Origin: Takakia lepidozioides
Lineage: Eukaryota; Streptophyta; Takakiopsida; Takakiales; Takakiaceae
DNA length: 64,000 nt
Direction of reading: 5' to 3'
Assembly (NCBI GenBank): GCA_030704615.1
Contig: CM060734.1
Span: forward strand, 46,206,042 to 46,270,041
The notes under the pieces: generated by a model
The model's database searches: none
Told to the model about the DNA's origin: nothing
The model's input: only the letters and a program-made list of their open reading frames with translations
Shown here: positions 33,517 to 45,208 of the stretch, in pieces
Layout: the number at the start of each line of letters is the position of its first letter
How positions within the stretch are numbered: position 1 is the first letter of the stretch
Made by a program: the position numbers and the translations under genes

Positions 33517-36461
33517 TTAGCTGCTGAAGCTGAGCATCAATTCTGAAGAAGGCTCTGACCTCAGATTGGCCCAGGCCATGAGAGGCTCACGTTTTGCACC
33601 GTAGTCTATCATTGCACTGACTTCTTTCAGAGTCCACCACACAAACGGAGTTGCCAAAGAGGTGTAACCCGCAAGACACAAAACTCGCACAATGCCACTG
33701 CTGTAATAAGGTGATGCTAGGACTAAGAGAGCTCCAAGAATTCCAAACCATGGAGTCAGCAAAGGTAGGACTGGGAGTCGGAAAAAGTTGATAATGACAG
33801 TAAGTAGAGACAGTGAGCCAAAAAGGAAGAGCCCCCATCCCATGAAAGGATGGATAGTTGTTGGTACAATGAAGAAGGGGAAAAGAAAGCTTCCAAAAAT
33901 AGCAATGAGACCCACTGCCTTCATGGCCAGAGGGCGGCAGATGGGTCCGTGCTCTGCACAAGGTCCTCTACATGAGCTTTCTTTTGTAAGATGTGTCCTA
34001 TCTGGAGATGTAAAGCGCCGCCGAACAAATATCCCTATGCACATGGTTATAATATAGAAAAGTGTTTCAGTAGCCATGAGAGGGATTTCTGATCGATACC
34101 TGCCAGACAAACATCCTGTCAGTCATGAGCACATTCCAAAATTGAGAATTCTCCTAGATCCTCAATCAAAGGTACCACTACTGAACAGGGAAGGATGGGC
34201 CAAATATCCTACATCACTGCATTTTTGAACGAAATCAGTTACAGCCAATTTAAACACCCCCCTGGGCCAAATAACATCCTCACACGAACAAGTCAGGAAT
34301 ACTCACCCAATGCTTGCCCACCGCTTCTCATGCCAGGAGAGTCCCAGTGGCAAGGTAGGCCATGACCACCAAAACCAAGGCTTCAACATTGGAACACTGG
34401 GAAATGTAATAACACTATTTGGACCGCAGGGAACATTCCATGTCAATTTCAAATCTGCATGAAAACATCACAAGTAGTTCTAAGGAACACAGATTACATT
34501 GAGAACTACAGTGGCAGGATTCCGACTAAAATGTAGATGGAGTATCAATAGGGGACAATAAAAAATACGAACACTTACGGGCTGCAAAGCAGAATCATGG
34601 ATGTTGAGATTTAAGCTTCATGCAGCAAAGTGCACCCCACGAGACATGAATCTCATATCTTCAGCTTCATCATATCAAAGAAGGGACATGCTACATGTTT
34701 ACTACTGCAGACACAAAAACCACATGCGTAAAGCAGAATAATATGCTATCTGGAGCCACAAGCCATCATCACAGGGTGGAATGCATACAGAAGTATGCCG
34801 CATCCATCTGATATCCGAATGGCAGGCGAAAGTGACCATCCAGCTTTGAGCCATTGGTTGGTGGATGAAACATAGGTTGATTAAGCAAGTCACTGAAGTA
34901 AGATGATAGAAATCCCTGATCAGCTCCATCCCTGTTCTCTCGTCCCACATCTACTTCGTGCAACATGTCACGCAATGTGTCGTTGGATGGCTGTAGAACA
35001 ACAAGCATGTGCACTATTTTCAGTATGTTGACGGTCAAAAGCTTTATAAACTACTTTCTTCAGGAGCATACGCCAACATGCACACACTGGTCAACAAAAT
35101 AGACAGTCAGATCGAAGATGCTAAGTTAAGAAGACTAGGAACATGAGCAAATTTGATACATTAGCAAGGCAAGGAAGGATAGGAAGGCGTGCCTCCAATA
35201 CAAACAGTCCAGTATGGAAAATGCAAGGATCAATGAAAGCGGCACAAAACTGGCCGCACTGGAAGAGCTCATCAGTCTTCTGGAGAAACAAATTGTCTGC
35301 GTCAAGCATTACAACTCGTTCATATTCTATCAAACTCCAGGCATAAAGCTTATTTAGGGTGAACAGGAACCGCATATCAAAGCGGGGCTGATGTGTGTAT
35401 GGATTCAGAATATTATCCACAACCACCACCTTCACACCTTCATCGATTCTGTATAAGGAGATCCCAAGTGTATAACAAGTCATTAGGAGTCAAAACTTTG
35501 TGGCCTGGTCCCCATTCCCACAAAGAGATAAATCATTCAAAAGAGTACTTCTGACAGTGAATGATGTATAATCCTCTAACTGCCGTGGTGATAGGCTAGA
35601 ACTGCATTGCTCATTATAATTTGCAAGCTGTAGATCACAGAGTCTTATTTTTCTCTATACAGCTTGCAGCTTTTCAAACTGTTTATGTACTAGTGTGTGG
35701 TGGTTGTCTAGACTGCAAGGTTTCACGAGTCTATATTGTAAGGGCCAAGAGAAAATGCAAACCAAAAACCATTCCCTTGTAATAAGATAAGAAAATGTCA
35801 TTTGAGATGATATATGGTACACACAAAGTATGGCATGTTGGCAAGAGGTGATGATGATCAAAGTTAGGACTACATGCAATCCTGACAAGCGTGTAGGCAC
35901 AGTTGGTAGGAAGCATGTATTCACCAATTGTAAGAGGCATGAAATGAAAACGTGCCTGCCTGAACCACCAGCAACACTTTTAATCAACTGAGCATTCAAT
36001 CTCCACTTCAACGTCTAAGATCCAGAGAAAATTTGCAATCCTACCGTCTCTCAAAATTCACCGGCAATCGACATCCCCCCGCAAGCCCCTGAACTGTGCC
36101 ACAGCCCAGGCATTGTCAAGTGTTCTTACAAGATCTTTCTCCATTCCTGAGGAACGTCTTGGGAAGCTATCACCACCAGGTCTGCGTCCACTGGGAAGCG
36201 CGCAAGAGTCTGCAGCATTACCCGAGCAGCAACATAAAACTCATAGTCGCGGGGCGTTCCCATATACAGCATAGTTGCGTATGCATTCCTTTTTGCGTTT
36301 GCTTTCAATGGCGCATAGGCTGCCTCTGCTTGCATCACGCTGGCCACGATGAGAATCGTCAGAATAAAAAGGCATCTCACTGGCTGACTGTCCGTGATCG
36401 CTTTCCGATGAAGCACTAATCTTACTCGGCATTCTCTAGTGTTGTTCCAGCTTTTCTCCAT
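33517..36461 (-). CDS. IPUT1: IPUT1-like inositol phosphorylceramide glucuronosyltransferase, copy b
   Basis: Five exons (minus strand): 36130-36461, 35193-35448, 34789-34990, 34307-34454, 33517-34099, giving 506 residues. Exons 1-4 have exactly the lengths of copy c; exon 5 is six bases longer, and the C-terminus reads LMLSFSS instead of FMKLC. GT8 marks are present: TPRDYEFYVAARV in exon 1, the DxD motif in MLDADNLFL, CIFHTGLFVLE and GADQGF. Exon 5 encodes the membrane helices. Some conserved sites differ from copies a and c (NILNPYTHQ for DIPNPYRHQ, FIDPC for FINPC), so it may be diverging. Intron 2 seems to begin GC (GAG|GCACGC), a poor donor; an in-frame GT 36 bases farther on could add 12 residues. 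It faces copy c head to head. Confidence 0.87.
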
Positions 36462-38183
36462 GTCTCTCGGCCCTGAGTACGCTTCTCGGGCAAAGTCCAA
36501 TTTTCGAAGAACTTTGAAATACTTTTCCGTTTGCATAGGCTGATCGATAGACAGACCAATAGAACGGCACGCAGTCTCGCATCCCAAAGCCTCGCTGAAT
36601 TAGAGATCCGACGGAAGTACAGAGATTGTCTGATCAGAACTTGAAAGCCTATGATAGGATATCACACACTAGACGCACAACCTGTGAGGCTCTCTCTCCT
36701 TCTGTCTTACGAAGCGTGAATGTTCTGCGCACCTGCGAGATCCGGAAACTAAGAATACTGAAAAGCAGGGAGTGGTGGAATCCGCAAATGTTTCCATATG
36801 CACAGCAGTGGCAACGTAAGACCAGTTCAAATTACAGAACAATGCACGGGGTCCATAAGTACTGCATTGTACCCTGACAGCTATACGCCAAGTGAAGAAC
36901 AAAATTTCTACAAACTCCAACAATCGAAAATAAGCCTACAGGGGAACAAGCGGGGGAGAAAGAGGCGACATTGAGAGCCTACCAGACAGTGAAGCAATAG
37001 GGGGAAAAAGGACAAAATACTCTAGAAAAGACCTACGTAATGGCTTGTTGTACGAACAGGAATCCATGGATACAAAGTTAGTGTTTTCCCACGCACGCTC
37101 GACGCAGACGACCAGCGAGAGAGAGACGGAAAAGACACTCCCCAAAAACCCGTACTTTTTCACAAACGGACTGCCAACCTTCCTCTCTTGCCTTTTTTGG
37201 TCGAAAAGGCCGGACAGGACACATTAATTAGTGTTCGTTCTATCTTTATCTGTGTTTTCTTCTAGTACATAACTGAAAACTATCCGGGAATAGGATGCAG
37301 TGTGTTTCTACTTGACCTCTTTCTACCAAACACCTGTATGGATTTTGCGAAGTTCACGACCGTCCTCGTGGTCGTAATGATCACAAGTAAGCCAGGCACA
37401 ACGGGCGATGCGGGGAGGCACCTACTCCGATGATCACTTCCTTCCCTATCTCTGGCTAGTTCTCGCTGAGCGTGCATCGAAGACAGCGATTTTGTGCTTG
37501 TTTTGATATATCGATCCTCCTGCAGTTTCCACGAAGGTAAATACTATAGAGACGGGTGTATACCTGGCGTTGTTTCGAGGCTGTTTCGTGCCCATTCCAA
37601 TTTCTACCGGTTTGCTGTTCACTCTCGCTCGCCGCGTCTTCCGTCCACTTTAGACGCGGGGTTTTTCATGGATGTTGGAATTTGTAATATCTTCCTCTGC
37701 ACTTCTCTCCAGAGAGAGGAATATCCGATGTCGTTTTTGTCTTCACCTTTGTCTGTTTTGACGGTCGTTTCTGCTGTCAGGGGATGTGCAATACAGTGCG
37801 TGGTGTGTACTGTTCATGCCTCTGTGATATTTTTTTCCATCTTAGTTGTCTCCATTCTGCATCTGTAAACACTCCCACCGCTCTCTGTTTTTTTACTATT
37901 CTTAGCTTTCGGATCTCACAGGTGCGGCAAGTGCTAAAAACATTAATGCCGCATAAAGCAGAGGGGAAGAGCCTCACAGCTTTTGTATCGTGTGTTTCTA
38001 GTTCCCAAGTCCGCCTCGAGATCTGTACTTCCGCCGCAGCTCCCCCAGTGTGGTTTTGGTTTTTGAAACTGCGTGATCTTCGTTATATGTATGTCTGTCA
38101 GGCAGCCTATGTAAGCTGAGAAGGCTTGGAGTGTTCTTGAGACTCGGGCCTTTGGCAGAGGGGCCTACCCAGGGCCAAGAGAC
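36462..38183. promoter_or_regulatory. Shared upstream region between head-to-head IPUT1-like genes b and c
   Basis: These 1.7 kb hold the 5' sequences of both genes. A (C)CCAGGGCC(A/G)AGAGACATGGAGA block precedes both start codons. A block with TATTCTTAG and CGGATCT(C/T)(A/G)CAGGTGCG occurs on the b side (about 36725-36790, minus) and the c side (about 37905-37940, plus), and a diverged form lies upstream of copy a. It ends CAG|GTGCG and follows a T-rich run, so it may contain 5' UTR splice sites. The centre (about 37190-37500) should hold both promoters. Short frames here have no recognisable product. Confidence 0.5.
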
Positions 38184-41082
38184 ATGGAGAGGAGCTGGAA
38201 CAATACTACTGAATGCTCGTTAAGATCGGTGCCTCGTCAAAAAGGGATTACGGACAGTCAGCCATGGAGATGGCTTCTTGTTCTGATGCTTCTCATCGTT
38301 GCCAGTGTGATGCCAGCAGAGGCAGCCTATGCGCCACTGAAAGAAAATTCAAAGAAAAATGCATATGCAACTATGTTATATATGGGAACGCCCCGCGACT
38401 ATGAGTTTTATGTTGCTGCCCGGGTAATGCTGCAGACTCTTGCCCGCTTCCAAGTGGACGCAGACCTGGTGGTGATAGCCTCCCAAGACGTTCCTCAGAA
38501 ATGGAGAAAAACTTTGTAAGAATACTTGACATTTCTCGAAGTGTATAGCTCAGGGACTAGTTGGGGGTCAGTTGTGTCTGCATTTTGATAGATGAATGGG
38601 TTGTTTACAACAATTCAGTGATATGATTATCAATGTACCTGGAACTTAGGTCATGTCATATGTAGACCTGGGAGGTGGAATACTGCACTACTGTTAGGCA
38701 GGCCTGTTTTCATGTACTGAAAGTTAGGCATGCATGCCTTGTACGATGGATGCATACTGCTTCCTGTGAACTGCGTCTATCGTCATCAGTTCTTGCCAGC
38801 AATGGAAGTCATGTTTTTTGTCGACTACATATTATCTGCAGATGTCATTTTTTATTCTGCATTTTTGGGTTTGCATCCTCTCTTTACGCAAGCTGTAGAG
38901 AGCAAATAAGATTCTCCAATAGCTCACAAATTATAGTGAGTCAGTGAGGAAGTTATACATGGGATACTGTCATCAGAAATTTTTTTTTTGGAACAATTTG
39001 TCTCCTTCAAGGAATGGAGACTGAGCTGTCTAGTCCTTTATTCTAATTGCTGTCATACACATTGGGATTTCCTTTACAGACTCGATGAAGGTGTGAAGGT
39101 GGTGGTTGTGGATGATATTCCGAATCCATACAGACATCAGCCCCGTTTTAATATGCGGTTCTTGTTCACTCTAAATAAGCTTTATGCATGGAATCTGACG
39201 GAATACGAGCGGGTTGTTATGCTCGATGCCGACAATTTGTTTCTGCAGAAGACTGACGAGCTCTTCCAGTGTGGCCAGTTTTGTGCTGCTTTCATCAATC
39301 CTTGCATTTTCCACACTGGGCTGTTTGTATTGGAGGTATGGCATCCTTATCCTTCCTTGCATTTTTGCTCTTTGTGACACAGACGTTCACAGCGATGACT
39401 CAGTATATTGAAGTCACTTCAGCTTTTTCTGTGCATGTTGAACTTGTACTTGTACTCGAACTTGTACTTTGTTGAAGAAAGTATTTTACAAGGTACTTTA
39501 TGATGCTTTGTGAGGCTGATCGTCAATCTACGATGCTACTGCTTGTTGCTCTGCAGCCATCAAATGACACATTCAGCGACATGCTGCATGAACTAGATGT
39601 GGGACGAGAGAACAGGGATGGAGCTGATCAGGGTTTTCTGTCATCGTACTTTGGTGACTTGATTGATCGACCTTTGTTTCATCCACCGACCAATGGCTCA
39701 AGGCTGGATGGTCACTTACGCCTGCCATTTGGATATCAGATGGATGCCTCATTCTTTTGTATGTATTCCAGTCTGTATTCTAGGCTTATGAGATAACATA
39801 TTTTGCTGCTTGTAAGGATGTCCTTTTCGTTCCCTTCATGTTTAGTAAGATGGAGGTTGAAAGTCTCTTTTGAGTTGACAAAGACTGAAGATATGAGCTG
39901 TATCTTATTGTGGTGTGAAGTTTGCTTTTGGAAGCTTGAAATTCAAATACTTCCAACTGCTAAAAGAATCAATGCATGAGCTACTGAGGATGCCACAGAA
40001 GTTCAATATCCATGATTCTGTTGCTGCAGTAAGTTGTTCTGACTTTAGTCACAGTCAGTCACTCACTTCTTGGTTGTCTATGCAGATTTGAAATTGAGAT
40101 GGAATGTTCCCTGTGGTCCAAATAGTGTTATCACATTCCCTAGTGTTCCACTGCTGAAGCCGTGGTACTGGTGGTCATGGCCAACATTGCCGCTGGGACT
40201 CTCCTGGCATGAGAAGCGGCGGGCAAGCATTGGGTAAGTTTGGAAATTTGAGGGAAAGTTTGTATGAATTCTCACTTTCTATGAGGACCAGAAATGCTTG
40301 GCATCTTACCTGCACGAGGCCTTCACCCTTAGACAATCACTAGAACATTAGTTCTTATTCTTGGGTTCTGGTTTTGTTTCCTCTCTCATGTTTTCTTCCA
40401 TTTTGTCCCATAAGCTCATGAGCTTTCCGTGGATGTTATAAAGCCCATTTCATTTCATTTCATTTCTTAAGTAGTTCATAACTGACGATTGGCTTGTCTT
40501 GGCAGGTATGGGTCAGAAATCCCCATATTGGCGGCTGAGGCACTTCTCTATATTATAATCATGTCCATAGCAATATTGGTTCGGCGGCGCTTTGCATCTC
40601 CAGACAGGACAGCTCTGATGAAAGAATGTTTAGGTCGAGGACCTTGTGCAGAGCATGGACCAATCTGCCACCCTTCAGCCATGAAAGCAGTGGTTCTCAT
40701 TGCGGTAATCGGAAGTTTTCTTTTCCCCTTCTTCATCATCCCAACAACTGTCCATCCTTTCATGGGATGGGGTCTTTTTCTTCTTGGCTCCTTGTCTCTA
40801 CTCACTGTGGTTATCAGCGTTGTCCAACTCCCAGTCTTACCTCTGATGACTCCATGGTTTGGAATTGTTGGAGCTCTCTTAGTCCTAGCATCACCGTATT
40901 ACAGCAGTGGCATTGTGCGAGCTTTGTGCACTGCGTGTTACACCTCCCTTGCAACTCCGTTTGTGTGGTGGGCCCTGAAAGAAGTTAGCGCAATAGTAGA
41001 CTACAGTGCCGAGCGAGAACCTTTGATGGCCTGGACCACTTTGAGGTCAGAGCCTTCTGCAGAATTCATGAAACTTTGCTAA
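38184..41082 (+). CDS. IPUT1: IPUT1-like inositol phosphorylceramide glucuronosyltransferase, copy c
   Basis: Five exons: 38184-38515, 39080-39335, 39557-39758, 40086-40233, 40506-41082; the sum is 1515 bases, 504 residues. All four introns are GT-AG, with phases 2, 0, 1 and 2. A signal/anchor segment (about residues 32-50) precedes NAYATMLYMGTPRDYEFY. The DxD motif of the GT8 fold is D160-A161-D162. CIFHTGLFVLE closes exon 2. Exon 3 has DGADQGFLSSYF and exon 4 KPWYWWSWPTLPLGLSWHEK. Exon 5 carries about six hydrophobic helices, as in plant IPUT1/PGSIP6. The start is chosen because the same Met and upstream block are conserved in copy b. The protein should act in the Golgi, using UDP-glucuronate to glycosylate inositol phosphorylceramide. 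Of the three copies this one has the most regular splice sites. Confidence 0.93.
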
Positions 41083-42915
41083 GCTTCAGCATATCCACCC
41101 AAACAACGGGTAATTGATGTAGTTCGAAGCACATTCCAACTGTTTGCGTCATGGAGCACTAAGATCCCAACAGGTGAGTGGTCTCCTGGACGGCAACAGG
41201 ATTTAGAAGCCATGTGGCTTTTTGGTCCAATCTGCTTATGGCAAGGATGGAGGGAATATGGAGCTGGCGGAGAGCATGTCTTCCTCCACTGTGCACTATC
41301 TTTGAAGACAGGAGGTTTTTGCTTGGGGAGCCTTCAGCTTGGAGAATGGTAGTTTCATTGCCACAGCTTTGACCTGAATCCCCTGTGATTGATGTCTTAG
41401 ATCCTTGCGACTACCAGGACCCAGGACCCTCCAGGCACATACATATATCACAGACTCAATTCATTTGCCTGTTTCGCCTACAGCCTGACGAATTTTGACA
41501 CAAGAGTAGCTGTTGAGATGCTCAACAAAACCTTGTCAATCAGGTTTTGTAGGAGTTTGCGCGTTGCAATTTGCAAACATTGTATCTGTACATTAGCAGC
41601 ATTGGCTAGTTAGTTTCCTCAGATGGAATGTCCAAACATTCAGATAACATGACTTGCATGCTTTTCTGACACTCAATTTCTACGCCTTCCATGGTTTTAT
41701 GAAATCACACATACCCCTTCTTTACAAGGACCAATACATGGCTTACTCTGAATCCGTTGCTTTTTTGCTGTTCTCTGGTTTGATGCACCCCATTGCTGAG
41801 CTTTTGCATTTATCTTTTGTCTTGTGTACATGCATTTAGTGCAATCTGCCCTGCTCCTTCGCTCGATGGATGCTTCATACAACCGACAGCACTCGCAGTT
41901 CCTCAAGTGAAAGCGAAGTGGACACTGATGCCGGAATCACGAAGAGCTTGGTGGATGAAACATTCAGTTCTTTTGATGCGAAGACTTTCGGCTCTCTCGC
42001 GTTGGCAAGCCTCATCTTCCCTGTCGTCTATGGGACGATGCATTCACAGTTTTGGCGTACATAAAGGGATGACCACAAGCTAGTTGCATGACCTAGTACA
42101 AGTCTGTTTCCCTGATACATTGACCTCAAAGAGAAGCTCGTTGCTTCCTCCAAATATGAGGCTGAGAGAATCGTGTAGGTGAATGAGAGCGGCATCACAC
42201 CCGGGCATCCCAGAACATTCTGGAGTATCGTCCGTCTTTACCTTTCCTTCTACGTTGAATCTTTATACACGCATATCTCTCTTTCTCTTTCCTTAAAGTA
42301 TGCACAAAACATAACTTGCGAGACGATTACGCTCTTATAAGCTATGATGCCTATAGATGCGAATGAGCATTGTGGTGATTTTCCTTTGTGGAAACTTTCA
42401 TAAAACCATGTCAGCAGCACGAGATGGAAGGAAGATGGGCAAAGGAGGTGCAAGCTCACGGGCAGATTCACAGTGATCCATGGATGCTAAGTAGCAGGGC
42501 AAGAAATGAAGCAAGGTACCGAAGCTATCATCGAAAGGAAGAAGATTTCTGTGAGGAAAGACAGAAGGGATATACTTCGTAGGAGGCTGGATGAATACAC
42601 GTACATAGACGTATGGGAGGTGGGGTATAGCACACGTGTCGGAAGGCTGGGGACACTTTCTCGCTTGGCAAAGGCCATGCTGGAGTTGGGCGCCGCACTT
42701 TCCAGACTTGTCTAGCCGAGGGGGAAGTGCTGTTGGTTCGGAATCGAGGAGGAAATTCTGAGGTTTTTGGGATTGATTAGCATCTTGGCGGGTCGCAACC
42801 ATTTGCATGCACCTTGTCCGTCTGCTACGGGATTGGGAACTGAGCGAAAATTCATTTCCAGGATAGAGGAACCTGTCGCTCTTCTAAAGAGATCAAGTCA
42901 AAATCTGATACAGCA
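41083..42915 (+). other. 3' UTR of copy c, then sequence with one possible exon
   Basis: After the stop, a GTGAGTGG donor (about 41174) and sequence similar to the other copies' 3' flank suggest a 3' UTR. At 41840-42064 a stretch after a TTTAG acceptor reads SSSSESEVDTDAGITKSL, then FGSLALASLIFPVVYGTMHS and a stop: a short acidic part and one hydrophobic helix. I do not recognise it. It might be the end of a small membrane protein or chance. The rest up to 42915 is probably 5' UTR and promoter of the Lifeguard gene. Confidence 0.35.
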
Positions 42916-45208
42916 ATGTCGGTGGGAGGCTACAAGAAAGGATATGGGGACATTGAGACAGGATTTGGGCAGACCGCGGCGTTGTATCCAGGGATTCCTG
43001 CCGAAGAGAATGTGCTGAGATGGAATTTTATCAGAAAAGTGTATTCGATTTTGTGTGTCCAGTTTCTGTTGACAGCGGCCGTGGCGGTTATGGTGGTGTT
43101 TACCCCACCCGTCAGGAACTTTTTCCAGGAAAACCCTGGTATCATGTTCTTCATCGCGTTCGTGCCACTTTTTTGTAAGTGATCCTGTCGTTTCATGTAT
43201 TTTCCGTCCAGAATTGGGCTTCTTCAGGGAAGGTGGATGGAAATTTCTCTTCGTGCAATCTCTCCCCCTCTTAGCACTGGATTCAACTGTTAAATATGAT
43301 GTCAATGGCTCCGGTGATCTGTGATCATCTACATGAGGTAAGAATTGCACGGACCATTTCCAGAAAGCGGCTGCCGACGAAAATCTCTCTCTCTATATGG
43401 GAACTCCTGGTCCTCTTAGGACGTTATATTGTTTCTATCTTTCGTAGAGGATGACAAAACGTCAGGTTTCGAGAAGATTTTTGGAAGAACACAGGTTGTG
43501 ATTGTGGTCCAAATCTTATTATCGCATCCCAATGTTGTGCACATCCGTCTGCTTCCTCTCTCTCCACCGGATATTTCTGTTTCCTAGCGTGAAAGGGTTA
43601 ACTTCTGCATTTGGGTGTCCTGCCTGCAGTGATGTGCCCACTCTATTACTACCATCAAAATCATCCAACCAATCTCATATTGCTGGGGCTCTTCACTGTG
43701 GCTATAAGCCTCACGGTGGGAATCTCTTGCTCTCTCACGCCAGGTACTGTGCCCCTCTTCCGCTTTCTTTGGTAGAAATGAACACATTTAACACACTGGT
43801 CCTCAAGCCATACGCAAGCAGGCTGTTTCGCGTGCTTAAGCATGCCAAGAATGCATCCATGTAACTGGTTTGGCTGTTCATCACTTCGGCCTGTTAAATT
43901 GGTGCATACATAGTGGCTGCAGAAAAGCATCCCACTGTTATGCTTGAAACTGATTATGGAAAAGCAACCAGGTTCATGCCTCGGACAGGAATGCTCATCA
44001 GGATGATGAAGAACAGTTTGAAAGTATCAACGAAAAACATTTCTTAGGGATATATGTCTACATGCAAGCAGAATATATAACACTTCGGGTCCTCAAAGCT
44101 GAAAGCTTCTGCCAAGATTTGCTAAGAGACAATAGTATGTGTCTCGGATCTCATAGATGCAGGATAGGAGAAGAAACGGTACTCTGTCTCTATATCCTGG
44201 GTGGCACAGAAATAATTTCTCACGTCCATGGCAGGTCCAAAGTGCCCAAGGGACATAAGTAGAACAACAAAGAACCATAGAAACAGAGAGAAAGGGAAGG
44301 GAGTAGGGATCAGGGGTGCAAATCAATTTACAATATACAATCTAACAGGCTAACAATAGTTGTTGTTAATGACGGATAACAATCCTATCGATCTAACAAT
44401 CTACTTCTGAAAACCTAATCCATGATGGCATGGGTTGGCAACAGGACCAATAGTGCTGGAAGCACTGATCATGACAGCGGTGGTCGTAGTGACACTCACA
44501 GTGTACACGTACTGGGCAGCTCAGAAGGGATACGACTTTAGTTTCTTGGCCCCTATTCTACTTTCATGCATGGTTATCCTCCTCGTGTTTGGTCTAATCC
44601 AGGTTGGTTCAATATATACATACTCTTGTGCTATGCCTGTGGTCTCTAGGACTTGCCTCCTCCTGGTTTTTTCTATGGTAATTGTGGCACAAGCTCCAAA
44701 TTTATGGTGGGAGGGTACAACAGTTTCCAATTGCATTCATGTATGTCCCAGGTCTGCTTGAGTATGCCTTCTCCATAGCTCAAGAGGTTTATTGATGTTC
44801 CCAAGCACAAGTTGATCTGAATTGTTTGATTTTTCTCTAGCATCCATCATCTTGACTACTACTGTGTGAAGGGTTTAGACTGGATTATATAATATCATAT
44901 TTCGATTGTCGGTGGATGGTGGGGGGCAATTTCTGGGAAAGAACTACATTGAAGACAAATTAACAGGGAAAATTGTTGGGTTGGGTGCTGGACAGGCTTT
45001 CTTTCCCCTGGGGAGGGTCTCTCAAACCATCTATGGGGCCCTTGCAGCACTTCTCTTCAGTGTGTACATTGTCTATGACACTGACAATCTGATCAAGCGC
45101 TATACATATGATGAATACATATGGGCCTCAGTGGCAATTTATCTTGATATCATCAACCTCTTCCTCGCTCTTTTGCAGCTTCTCAGGGGTATTGGATCTA
45201 ATGACTAG
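42916..45208 (+). CDS. Lifeguard/BAX inhibitor-1-like membrane protein
   Basis: Four exons: 42916-43174, 43630-43743, 44445-44602, 44996-45208; total 744 bases, 247 residues, the usual size of plant LFG proteins. Introns are GT-AG of 455, 701 and 393 bases. Family marks: the N-terminal FIRKVYSILCVQFLLTAAVA helix, CPLYYYHQNHPTNLILL in exon 2, VYTYWAAQKGYDFSFL in exon 3, and in exon 4 SVYIVYDTDNLIKRYTYDEY and YLDIINLFLALLQLLR, the conserved C-terminal helices. Seven membrane helices are expected. Animal and plant members sit in ER, Golgi or vacuolar membranes and restrain cell death, partly through calcium handling; the role here is inferred from family. The start follows the family N-terminus. 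No frame defects were seen. Confidence 0.92.
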
